A stretch of DNA of 64,000 nt from Pseudoscleropodium purum. Lineage: Eukaryota > Streptophyta > Bryopsida > Hypnales > Brachytheciaceae. Of this stretch, positions 1 to 12,180 are shown piece after piece. The position numbers and the translations under genes were made by a program. The stretch covers positions 10,780,173 to 10,844,172 of the forward strand of contig OZ017798.1 in assembly GCA_963969395.1 (NCBI GenBank), given 5' to 3'. The notes below the pieces were generated by a model. The model had not been told where the DNA came from. It made no database searches and saw only the letters and a list, made by a program, of their open reading frames with translations. The first letter of the stretch is position 1. Each line of letters starts with the position of its first letter.

Positions 1-1273
1 AACTGGCAAAATTCCTTTTTTTGGCCCTATAAAAAAACAAGTAGTTGCACTTCACAAGGTCACATTTGTACAAAAAAAATCTCCAAAATGGTGGTTACTC
101 TTTGGATTCATTCTTCAAGGCAAATTGGATACATGCTTGACAAAATTCAAATCATTTGGAATTGTACAACATATAGAAAAAAATAGTAAGTAGAAAGAAG
201 TATATTGAGAATGATTCAAAATACTCAATTGTTAAGAATTTAGTTATGGAATTGAAAAATGACAATACCAATGGTTATAATTTTGTAATAAACAATCTAC
301 ATCTTATGATCTTATCTTTTCAAAAAATATCAAAAATTGAGTTAAATAAAGGACTTTAAAGTTTATTTTAGTATAGAGATTCCACAAGTGTCTGCAACCT
401 AAAATCTCATAATTTTCATTTCATTAATCAAAATGGAATGATTCAAAGCTTTCCTTTTGTACACAAATTTGAGAAATAAAATTTTGAAATTGGTTTTTTA
501 TATTTATATGTATATGGAAAGCTTTGAATCATTCAATTTGGATTAATGAAGTGAACATTATGAGGAGTTTTAGTTTGCAAGCAATTATAGATTCTCTACT
601 TTAAAATAAACTTTGAAGTCTTTTATTTAACTCAATTTTTTAATATTTTTTGAAAAAAAAGATCATATGATGAAGATTATTCAATACAACATTACAATCA
701 TTGGAATTAGTGTTTTTCAATTCTATAATAAAATTCTTGACAATTTAGTATTTTGAATCATTCTCTACATCTTTCTACTTACTATACTTTTTTTTATATG
801 TTGTATTATTCCAAATGATTTTTCAAGTATGTTTGCAACTTGCTTTGAAGAATGAATCCCAAGACACACAACCATTTTGGAGATTTTTTCATACAAATGT
901 GACCTGGTGAAGTGTAGTTGCTTGTATTTTCACAAGGCCCAAAAAAGGATTTTTGTCAATTTAAATGCTAATATCTTGCAATCTGCACGATGTAAATTTC
1001 TGAAATTTTTTCCAAATCTTCTCAAACCAATTTGTTACAAGATCATTTGGTTACATGTGTCTAAAACTATTTTTTTTTCTACAATTTGGTACTTGCACTA
1101 AACATCACAATTTTGAAGCATTTTTGGTGAAAACATAGTCTTGGGCCTTTAGGGGTTAAAGCTACTCTTTGGGCACATGTTGTGTGAAAATAAAAAAAAA
1201 TAAAAATTCATATTTAGTGAGTTGCCAAAAATGGCTATGTTGCCAAAAAAATGCAATTTGGTCCATTAGGGGT
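1..1273. repeat. Large foldback (palindromic) element, left end outside window
   Basis: The first ~470 bases pair in reverse complement with ~500-970; the axis is near base 485 (ATTCAAAGCT at 441 pairs with AGCTTTGAAT at 520). The arms match well by eye, with scattered mismatches and small indels. Beyond 970 the right arm continues to a terminus reading GGTCCATTAGGGGT, followed by TTA at 1274-1276, so the left arm should extend about 300 bases outside the window. The last ~140 bases match the right end of the element at 55128-55825. No protein is encoded. It is most likely a non-autonomous DNA transposon of the foldback/MITE type. Confidence 0.8.
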
Positions 1274-1276
1274 TTA

Positions 1277-4200
1277 GAGGTTAGAAAAAATAACTAAAGA
1301 TAATAAAGTGATGCTATGAACTTGGTAAAAAGGTACTTGTTTTCTTTGAAGAGCAAAAATCATGTTTTAAAAATATAGTATCAATAATTTAGGTCAATTT
1401 TATAGCACAAGCTATTCAAATTTAATATGTACATCATAAGTGTAATATGTTTTGAATAAAACTCTAATCTCCACTTTCCAAAACATCATGTCTAATATCC
1501 TTGGCATAGGTCTACAGGGCAATCTTAGAAGAAAATAAGTGATTACATCAAGGTATATTTTAAAAAGAGATAAACTAGAGTCCTTAAAAAAAGGCTACAA
1601 TTAGAAGGTTCTAATTTTGTACTATATCATTGACTTTACTTTATCAAATCATCATTTTATGAACTCTATGTATGTAGAAAGTACAACCATTATTTCTTTG
1701 GTTTAGCCATCAAAGTAATGGTTCTAGGAAGATAATGAAAATATATGGACTTTTTGTGTTTCCCTATACATTTCCAGGGAGTAATGCAATGGGTTTAGTT
1801 TGTCTAAAGTGTATATTCACCAAAGAAGGTGGTTGAATGTGGAGTTTGAATATATATTCGTATTAAGTTTACTACATATTGTGGTAATCCAAAGCCAACA
1901 TGAGGGCTAGTAGCCATAACTGTCAAGAGAATTGAAGGTATTTTTGACATTTATAATGTATATAAAAGGTATATATTTCTCTTTTTTAGTTTTACATCTT
2001 CAAGAGCGAAAATGAGTAATTGGATTTGTCATATTGTAAAACATTCTTGTCTAAAGCCTTCTAGTTTGACTATAATGAAGGATTTTGTGTTCTTCTCTAT
2101 TAAAATAATTTGTAACATTAGAGGAGTTTTTAGCCCTTGGGAGGGTTGTGAGTTCCCAAACTGCAAGAATTGCCCTACAAAGGGCCAAGACAGCTTGCTA
2201 ATGTGACACAATGACTACCACACCTGGGGAAAAAAATGTGTTTCAACTTTTTTCTTCATTTCAAGAATGATATTTTTAGGAACAACTGTTTGCCAGAATT
2301 GCAAGGGGGACCAGTATTAGGAATGAACCTAAAAGGGCCCTCCCAACCCCCCAAAAGTCCTCCTATGATTGTGTTTGCTTTGGTAATAGGTCTATTGTTG
2401 GTGAAGAACCTAGGATCTTGTTTCTTGTATAGGAAAATGGTTAAGTTGACTTTCTAAGACTTAGGTATTTGTTGTTATTTGTAGTATTGTTGAAAAAATA
2501 GATAAAGTAGATCATAAAAAATTTTGGACATATTTTTTAGTATGGCAAGAATGTTGTCAAGCTCTAATGTTTTGTTGTTAGATGGTTTTTTAAGTGCTAA
2601 ATGGTATTGTGATCTATGAAATTTAGCTTTGAATTGAAAATCTTATAGGCCAAATTTTTCAAGTACAAACCCATAAATGCCATGTCAACAATATTTTTTG
2701 ATTGCACATGTGTATGTATTTAGATGTTTAGATTAGTATTTGCAAGTAGGTCCTATTGGTTTATTTGATAGTGAATTGTTGGATGAAAATTTCTTCAGAT
2801 ATGTTTGTTGGATTAGTGAGTAAATTGCCTTGTCTATTTTATATGCAATCTAAGGGGGTCATTGTGTTTGAAGATGATTTTATAAATGCATTTTGATTGT
2901 ATTTGGAGTATATTTTATTACTTAGCTATAGCTTTCCTAATGTTTGTTGGAGTTTTATTTTTGGAGTATTTTGTAGTTTTTGTTTTTGTTGGTAGCTAGT
3001 CAATCTATCAATTTGTTTGGGATTGGAATTGGGGAGATTTTTACTTAGAAGCAGTTGGTGATATGTTAGATGTATTGGTGATTGCATAATTTGGGGTTGT
3101 TTTTAACTACATATATGACTTAATGTATGAATGTACTAGTTTTGAGACGTTTTTTCCATTGTTTGTGAAGTTCCTAATACATAACTATCCTATTTGCATG
3201 GCACTTCTAGTTGTTTGGGTGATTGGTGGAGGGGAAAAAGTATTTCTTCTAATGTAGTTGATATGTTTTGTGGTTAAAGTATTCATAGTCACAAATTTCT
3301 TTCCATTGAAAGAGAGGTAGCTACAAATAAATGTTGTAATTGTGTGTGTTTTTTTCTATAAATTTGTATAAAACATATGAGGGTTTGATGAGGGATTGGG
3401 TTTAGTAATACATATAGATATATTGATGGTTGTATAATCTTCCTGGTAATAAGATAATTTAGGGGTACATCTAGATTTATTGAATTATAATCAAATTTGT
3501 GTTGTGTTATGTTACATGCATGTGTAGAATGTCATAATTAAGGACTACTTTAGGGTGATTGCAAGAAAGACTACTTTTTTTTGTAGTGTTTTGCTCAGAA
3601 CTAGGGTTTGGGCATTGACTGAGTACTATGAGTATCAGAATTGAAAATTCTCATATAGATTTTAGGATGTTGATCACACCTTAGATTTGTTGTACTATTG
3701 ATAAGTATCTTTTGTGAGTATTTTGTAGTCTTAATTGTTTCCACCTATATTATATGTCCCAAGTTTTATTGGAGAAGGATATGTCAAGGTTTCAATTTAT
3801 AATGAATCTATCATAGTTGAAAAATTGACAATTGTGAAGACTTGATGATGATTAGACTTTCCTAAAAAAATGAGCTTGAAACCATCTAACTTCAACATTT
3901 GTTCAAAAGAACACATGCCAGAAATCCTTCTTTGAACAAATGTGAAGGACATAAAATAATGTACTCTTAGATGCCCTTAATGCAAAACATAGGAATAGAC
4001 CAAAGAACTTTTTGTTTTAGATCATTAATTTTGGATACTCCATAGAGACAAAGTACACTAAATTCTTAAACTTGAAAGTGTGACAAATGAGCACAATAGA
4101 CTTTTAAATATAAAATTTATTTTTTCATTTTTGAAAAAGAAGGAATGCAAAAAAAATGGAAACACACATCTCCAATCAAAACATTCAAGTTCATTGGGTT

Positions 4201-5774
4201 CATGCTTCAAAAGTTATAATAGATTACAAGTCCATCATTCTACATGTAATTGATATAAAAAGGACTAATGTTTCTTGCAATCCCCCTTTAGTACATTGTA
4301 TCCATCTATGAGGATAGTGTATGAAAAAAAATTTCCACCTTGGCAAGAGTTTAGTATTGGTAGGAATATATGTGAGTTGGAGGGTGGTTTTAAATTGATA
4401 CCATTTAAAATCTTTTGTTGATGGTAGATGCTAAATTGGGCCTATATGGTGTCTTATAAGACAAGTGAAATGTCTCTTCTAAAGTTGATAAATAGGAAAA
4501 TGTTATAATTGATATGACTTTGAATTTGTTGTGTGGTTTTTGTTTTCATAATGCATATGAGTGGGATATCTTTTGTATATGAGGGTTGTGAAGTTTCTAA
4601 TTGAACTCAAATTTATTTATTTTTTTCATTTTTGGTGGTTCTTTTATTCCAAGTTGGAAGTTTAATTGGCAATATTGTAGTCAAAGTGGGTGATTTGGTA
4701 GGTTAGTTTATCAATTTAGAGAGAGGTGAGTAGCTATAGCTAGTGCCAAGTTAGATTTGCTAGTTCCAATGTGACAAGTGACAATGCTGCCAACTATCAA
4801 GTTGGTAATTTCTGAGTTGGAAGCTAGTTGGCATTTGTAGTTGTAGTTCGAATTCAATAATTTGCCTTGGTGGTTTGGCCGTGCAACTACCAGCTTTCTC
4901 CTTATTAGGATGTGATGTTCATTTTTGTTTTTCATCCATTGTTGAGCATGTCCAATGAGAGTCCCAACCCAAATTGGTTGTGTTTTTTTTTCTTTGTTGA
5001 TAGAGTTTAGGTGATGAAGTTGGTGTAAAGTAAAGTGCAGATATGGTGTGTTAGCCAAATGGGTATTAGAAGTGATAAAGAAGAATTTAAGATGTTAAGT
5101 GAATGAAATATGTACTAGTTGGTTAAACAAATTGTAAAACTTTTAATTGATCATATGCTCATCAATTCAATTTAATACATCAATCTTCTTAGGAATTTCA
5201 GCAAAATTGGTCTCTTTGTAATGTGTATGGATGTATATGATTGTGGAAATTGATTGAAATTGTAAAGGAATGATTTGTGAGCCTAATCAAAGGTTATACA
5301 TGTGTATTTATGGTTACTAAATGGTAGTTGAAATTGGAATTAGTTGATGATCAAGGTCCATGTATGTTATCAATTTGGATGTTTGATTTATTTAATGTGA
5401 GTCAAGTTAGTCAATTAAGTTGTAAATCTTAATTGGAGTTTGTAATGTCGTTGAAGTAATGTTTTTGGTTGTAGAATTTCAAGTTGGAATATTGAATTTA
5501 AGTGAAGATATTTTGGTTAACTTTTAGATATTGAACCTATTAGCATAGATTCCTATTTGACCATCTCCCGTGAAATGAACTTATTATACTAAAGGGATAA
5601 TTCTTATGAAGGTGCTTATTCTACTTCAACAAGGGCATATAGGGATTTATTAATAGGATTGATTAGAGTGTAAAGTTTTTGAATAGGATGATTTGGAGGT
5701 ATGGAGAAACATTGGTGGATGTTGGGATTTTATGTATGTTTCTTGGGAATGCATATGATTGGTGTATTAGTTCT
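1277..5774. other. AT-rich intergenic DNA, no gene seen
   Basis: Only short, low-complexity open frames occur; the longest, on the minus strand at 4711-5058, has no family resemblance and no splice context. I see no RNA gene or clear transposon terminus. Confidence 0.6.
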
Positions 5775-6165
5775 ACTTACAATTTTTTTTCTATATGTCA
5801 CGTTGTACAATTTCAAATGATCTGAATTTTGTCAAGCATGTATTCAAATTGACTTGAACTCTTGAAGAATGAATCCAATGAGTAACCACCATTTCGTACA
5901 TTTTTTCGTACAAATGTGACCTTGTGAAGTACAACTATTAGGTTTTTGTGGGGCAAAAAAAGGATTTTTGTCAATTCAAACACTAATATCTTGCAATCTA
6001 CATTGTGTAAAATTTTAAAAAGAATTCCACATCTTCTCATACTTATTAACTACAAGATCCTTTGGTTTCACATGTCCAAAATTTTTTTTTATCTAAAATT
6101 TGGCACTTGTATTAGAAATGGCAATTTGGGTGAAAATAGAGTCAAAAAACTTTATTAGGGCTTCA
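5775..6165. repeat. Solo arm fragment of the 1-1273 foldback family
   Basis: The segment runs parallel to about 795-1120 of the first element, including the shared words AATGAATCC, ACAAATGTGACC, AGGATTTTTGTCAATT and ATCTTGCAATCTAC in the same order. No inverted partner lies nearby, so this is a single arm or a deleted copy. Confidence 0.7.
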
Positions 6166-7910
6166 AGAAGGTTACAATTGGGTGTTGTTAAATATTAATT
6201 TGTACATGCTAGAAATTCTTGTTGAATGTATTCAATGAAATACTTTCTAATGAACAAGGCAAAGTTGAGTAGTAGTGCCTAAGTTCTACCTTGGGTTCTA
6301 TCCTTGAATAAGGTTTTGACCAAGCCTTTAACCAAGTCTTTGACATTGAACTCAAAACCAGTGGATGCTTAGAAATTAATTAGCATAGAGCTCTAGATAC
6401 TCCATTTGTGTTTTGTAGGGAAATGTAGCACAAACATGACTACATTTTTGTCAATCAAAGATACATGCTATTGAATATGTGGGTTCCAATCCATACAATA
6501 ATATGTCACTTCCAAGAGAGTGGTTATCATTGCATTGCAAACTTGAACCCCGAGGGCCTTATTTTAGTAAATATATAGAAAAACATGATTGCTCAACAAA
6601 AATGTTATAGAAGAATGCACTAACAATGTTGTCAATTCTTGGTGATATGTAGGAAGTGATCTATAGATGAAATAGGGCTGCACTACTTGCTTTTGGAAAT
6701 TCTTAAAAACTTGCTAAAGATAAGGCTTTATCTAACTAAATAATGATAGAAAAGTATTGCTAAATGTCTAAAAATGTGTGTATATACAAGAAGATTTTAT
6801 ATTTGTAGTTCCCCTTTGCATTATATTTATGTGCTTTTGGTAGTAATGTACTTGTAAAAGCTTACTCTTCTAAGAGAATAGTTTCGTTTACTCAAAACTT
6901 TGGTGAAATCATTAAAAATCAAAGTGTAATAAATTATAAATGATTTTTTGAATGCTTCAAGAATAACAATTACAACATAAGAAGTCTTACACATCTTCAT
7001 TTTAAATTTTAAATCTATTGGCTCTATACTTCTAAAGTAATAATAAAAGACATGGCAAGCACTCAATGTGTGACTTTGAATTTTGAAATGGTACAAGCAT
7101 TTTTTGGAATCACCCTTCTATTGCCCCAAAATAAACAATATCAAAAACTAAAAAAGTATAATAGTGGAAACTATATTTAGATGATTATTTGAACATACAT
7201 TTTAAAGTGTAATTAAAGATAGAATGAACTTGTTCCATCCCCAACTCAAATTCTATTCCATAAACTTTGCATTTAAGCAAATCCTATTTTAAAGTCTAAA
7301 TTATGCATTAAATAATGGAATATATGTCTATAAGTTACATTTAGATATTTTACAAGATAAATTTGTAGGATTAGAGTTAGGATCCAATTCAAGTTGTTAT
7401 TTGTTAGCATATATAACTTACAAATGCTATTCCAAAATTTTGTATATTTTAATTTTAATTTCTTACAAACATATTGGTTACCTCCACTTCATCCAATTGG
7501 TCATTAAGGAAGCCCGTTGCTTTTTGAATTCTCAAGCATCACTTTAAATAAAACATCTCTATTTAGAAAAAACATCTCTTGAAGCATTTAGTTCATTATC
7601 CCAAATACAGACTTTTGTGCATTTTAACATTAAAATATAAATAAATGTACAATGAAAATTCTAAATTTTTCTTCACCTCCATAGACTAAACGTCATTTTT
7701 TTCCATAAAAAGACACTCAAAAATCCATTCCTACTTTAAATATCAAAAAAAGATTTAATAATTTTTTTTGCATATCTATTTGTAGGATTTGCACTAAAGT
7801 AGTATAAAAATGCGTGGAAGAAATTTCACACATAGATTGTAAGATAGTTGTGTATAATTTAGTGAATTTCTTTTATTTTATTTGTAACTTTTTTGTTTAG
7901 ATTATAAGAC
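6166..7910. other. AT-rich intergenic DNA, no gene seen
   Basis: No supported coding region, RNA gene or complete repeat was found. Short frames such as 6827-7096 on the minus strand have the composition of random AT-rich sequence. Confidence 0.55.
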
Positions 7911-8592
7911 TTTGAATGTTCTCAACTTAAAACTTTTGCACTCTATATGATGATTGTACAAATTTTACTTCGATGTCTAAAGAATTGAGTTGAGAGTCTA
8001 GAAATTTAAACAAAAATTCTTGATTTTCATTCTTTGAAAAATTGCTCAATAGAAGTAGGTATGAGATTGGAGGAAAAGCTAAATTGATAATATCTCTAAG
8101 ATGAAATTGAATCATACTAATCACAATAGTGAGATTAGTTTTTCTACCAAGCAAACTAAACCCTATCAAATGCTTCTTTCTGAAAAATTATAAAAATGGA
8201 GTCCAAACACAAATCCATAATATTATTTTTTCTAAAAGATGCTATGATTGCCCAAAAAATAAGATGCTCCATAACTTTCACACCACTTATCCAAATGCAT
8301 TGGAATGAATCTAAACTTTCCATGTAGGCAAAATTATAATTTATGAGAAAAAATAATTACTTTAATTTTGATTTTTTTTGCTTGTTGCCTAGAAACTCCA
8401 TTTTGCACTTAGGATGGTACAACTTTTCATTTAGGCACCAATTGAAATATAAATTATGTTCTCCAGAAGCTAATGTATTTTTCTATCTTAAAGAAAAAGG
8501 TTTACACAATCACACCAAAAATTGCAATCATAGGAACCTACCCAAACTTTCATTTGTCTCCCTAAGGGGACAATAGTCCTTTAAGGGTTAAA
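7911..8592. repeat. ~0.7-kb dispersed repeat, copy 1
   Basis: This stretch is homologous along its length to 43757-44440. Shared ordered words include AGACTTTGAAT, CTTGATTTTCATT, TAGAAGTA, ATGATTGCCCA and CACCAATTGAAATATAAATT. It ends in CCTAAGGGGACAATAG and TCCTTTAAGGGTTAA, which resembles the end of the foldback family. No coding capacity is visible; it is probably a non-autonomous DNA element. Confidence 0.7.
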
Positions 8593-10200
8593 GAAATCAA
8601 TCATTTTAGATTCAATATATCAATTTCTAAGATAAAAAAATCATTAATAGGATCAAAACAAGGTCAAAAGGTCCTTCTATTTTACTTTATTCTTCACTTT
8701 TTCTCATTCCAAGATAAAATGTTCCAAAAGTGATCATTTACCTTCTAGTTTACAATTTTGGAGAGTTTGACTTCTTGACATATTTTATCGTTAACTTTTC
8801 CTAAAAGATAAATAGAATTGACAATTCCTAATCCAAGTAGTTTCATATTTCTTAGACCTTAGTAGAATTAAGGAGGGTGGCTGAAAACCAACTGTGATCT
8901 AATTCTATCAAATCTAGAAAGAAATGTCATTATTGAATGTCAATTTGGGACTACTCAACATCTTTTAACTTAGCAAACCAAGAACAATGCAATTTTAGAT
9001 TGACCTTGTACAATGAATGGCCTCCATACTAACATTCTAATAGAATTGGACCACAATCGGTTCTTGTCAAGTAAACCTATTAATCTTTAATAATGAATTT
9101 TGAAATTGAAATCACATAAGACTCTAGCTATGAAGCGCTCCAATGTTCAATTTCTAAACAACAAATAGATTGAAAATAAAATTTCTTTCTCATTACTACT
9201 TGGATGAAATTCATCTAATTTGTGGAGATACTTTATCAAGTTGTTGTCCTATCTATTGGTTGGATTTGGTGTTGTTAAATATGTATTTTTCTAAAATTAC
9301 AAATGTGGAATTGTATCAAGTGGTTGACTAAGCCAAAATTGCATTGACTTTAGTTCAAAACTTGACTTGCAAAGTAAAGTTATAAATTTAAAGAGCACAA
9401 AAATTTCAAAAAAACACCATATCAAAGAGAACCTCATTTCAAATTCATTCCAACAAGTTTTTCTCAAAAATGATAATATTTTGCTTGTAATTGAATTTAA
9501 AGGGAATTTTGAAATTTTCCTTTCAAATTTTATAGAAAATTATTGGTGATAGCACTAGTGATTCTAATCATATAGATGGAATCTAAAACTCAAAATTTAC
9601 AACTTTTATTTGTTCATCAATGCCAAATAGTATTTAATGACGATTTTTCCCAAATCATCAATTTGGGAGAAGGATCTAAACATTTAGAGCCTAGAAGTGT
9701 CCTAATATATTCATTGTTGAACAAAGTCTTCTTTCTAGCAAAGATGTGTAGTTTTAGTGCCAGTGAACTTGAGTTTTGGAGCCACCCATTTTGGGTTTTC
9801 AAAGTCAATTGTGGGACCTAAATGAATTAACATAGGTCTTCCTTTCTCTTATCAACCTTTGTACTAGCCTTTTTTTTAAGCACCATGTGGCCAGATTGCA
9901 CCATTTCAAAATAAATTTCTACTTTTTGTTGGATAAACGTAATCTTTTTTTGTCAGAAATTTCCCATTTCTATTAAAAATGTGGATGAAGTGGTCAAATT
10001 TGGATGAAAAAGTGCATACATATGATTGAGAAGTTTGTTTTGGTCCAAAAGATGAATGAATGCAGAAATACAACGCTTCACCAAATTTTAAGTGATTGCC
10101 GTCTGGGCACTTTCTTAGAAAGTAAGTAAAAAACAGGGCTGCTTCGTACATACATAGACAAATGCAATTGGTACATTGACGAAAGCAATATGTACCTCCA
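8593..10200. other. AT-rich intergenic DNA, no gene seen
   Basis: Nothing supportable was found. Base composition shifts toward higher GC from about 10150 onward, where the IQD upstream region begins. Confidence 0.55.
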
Positions 10201-12180
10201 CATTACAGAATGCTTTTCCACCCAGGTCGCTTTATGGACTTCCTACCTTACCAGCCTAGCAGCCACATGGAGCCTGACCCCAGACTAGGCTTACTCCTTC
10301 CTCTCCTGGCAGGCACTCAGTTCTCTCACCAGTCTTGCCCCAACTCCCCCGTCACCTCCAGCTCTGTCGATCATAACATTTCCGCACGGCTTTCATTTCC
10401 TTCCTCAGCACGTTCAAACCCGCCAACTGACCTCACTTCAATTCGTCTCTGTCGGTCAATTTCAATTTCAATTTCAAGTACAATCCCCACATAAAAACAA
10501 ACAAAGATTTCAGTCAAGAAAGACGACGTCGACAACCTCGATCATTTGCGACGACGGGTCGCAAAACAGATCAATAATTTCTTATTAGTCAGAGAGAGAG
10601 AGACATAGATTTCAACAACTCCAAGTTCTTCTCTCTCTGGAGCTTTCCTCCGGGACCCACTTCAAAGGGAGAGTGACACCCAAACTCCACACTCAGTCTT
10701 CTCAAGAGCTTTTCTTTTGCCAAAAAAAATCTCGATCGTACAGCCAAAATTCCCACGGAGCGAGTACTTTGGGAGTCTCGCTCGGTCATGGATTCATCTC
10801 CCGAGTTCTCTCCATGCATGCACTTGCCTGGGTATAACATATGATGGGCTTTATTTCAATGTACTGCTGTAAGTGTGGGTGGGACGAAGATGGAGTTGGC
10901 ATGGCCCTCTCGCTAGCTGGGTAAAATGGCGCTGGCTGATGATGATGACACGATGAGAAGGATCTATGATGAGCTTTTACAATTATTGGGGGAGGTTGGG
11001 AGTGGATGTTGGGGCCCTCGGAAGCAGGGGCGCCTCTGCCAGCCAGCGCAACGGGAGTTCGAGTGGTGTCGCCAGAGTTGGTTGCGGCAGAAGAAGCTTT
11101 CATGCTTGGCCTCTGCATTCACGCCAGAAGTAGTAAGTGCTCTCAGATCCATCACTTGCTAGATGTGTGCTATGGAGATCGAGATTATGGATCGATGTTG
11201 AAGCCATGTGATCGAGCTGTAGTATAGAATGATTGTGGCCATCTCTTTGCCCTTCTTCTTGGATTACCTAGCCTCCATAGCTGCAGTTGCAGTTTAGAGA
11301 GTGCCTGCGCAGGTTCAGTAGAGGAAAAACAACTTAGAAATCTCGGATCTTGAGTTTGCAATTGCTAGGCATAGGCTTGTTTTTGGATTCAGCTAGGTTC
11401 TCAGTCCTATTCTTCACGGTGCTGCGTCACGTCCTCACCAGTCGGAAGAGGGAATCCTTGTCTATTGTCCGTGCACAAGTTCTACGCTGCAAGCCTGGAG
11501 TCATAGCTAGCTAGACACGACTTCCAGATAATGGAAGGCTGTGAATTGCATTGGTATGCTGTGGAGCTCGTCACCGAAGATTGATCGATTTTTTTCTTTG
11601 AGAAAAGAGTATGATTCATCCTTTAGAAGTGCAATTCATTTTGGAAAACAGGGTGAAGGTTGCTCGGCAGACACAGTCTTGCATCAATTAGATCGATCTG
11701 CTGCTGCAGGTACTCCATGTTTACCTTTTTTCCATTTTCCTGCGAGCACTCTGTAATTCTATCTGTACTTTCATGGTTTTCTTCAACTTGTTTGCATTTC
11801 TTGTCCTTGCTGGACCTTTCTGCACGTCGTGCGTTGCAATTTTTCGTTTTTTTTTCTAGTCGTGTGGTATGCCTGTTGTACTACTGGCAAGGTTGACCCT
11901 AAAATCTGGTCTCAAGTGTACTTCGCTTAAGGCACGGAAACTGTGGCGCACTGTATTACTACCTTCGGAAGGATTTCTAGTCAAAATGAAGTATCCCTTC
12001 TGTTCAAAAATCTGGTATTGGGAGTTTTACTTTGTTTTAAAAAACCCGTCCGAGATCATGTTCTTAATTGCCAGTTTAGTGTGTTGCCCGGCGCTTTTGG
12101 GTATTTTCACCTATGATTTGCTTGTGGATTGCATTTCAAATATTGATCTGGCTGTGTAGATTGATTGACAAGGAGGCAAA
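10201..12180 (+). promoter_or_regulatory. Putative promoter and long 5' leader of the IQD gene
   Basis: GC content rises sharply compared with the flanking repeats. Several short upstream open frames occur (for example 10926-11162 and 11541-11756), none resembling a known family. A good donor (CTGCTGCAG before GTACTCC, intron start 11710) and an acceptor (GCTGTGTAG, intron end 12159) suggest a 450-base leader intron whose 3' exon carries the start codon at 12181. The promoter position is not fixed. If these upstream frames are in the mature mRNA they could dampen translation; this is inference. Confidence 0.45.

Noticed and set aside
4711..5058. 115-codon minus-strand frame in the left repeat desert
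   Set aside because: No family resemblance, no splice or promoter context, and it lies alone in AT-rich DNA.
10786..11118. 110-codon minus-strand frame in the IQD leader
   Set aside because: It lies in the probable leader region, has a composition that follows local GC, and matches no family.
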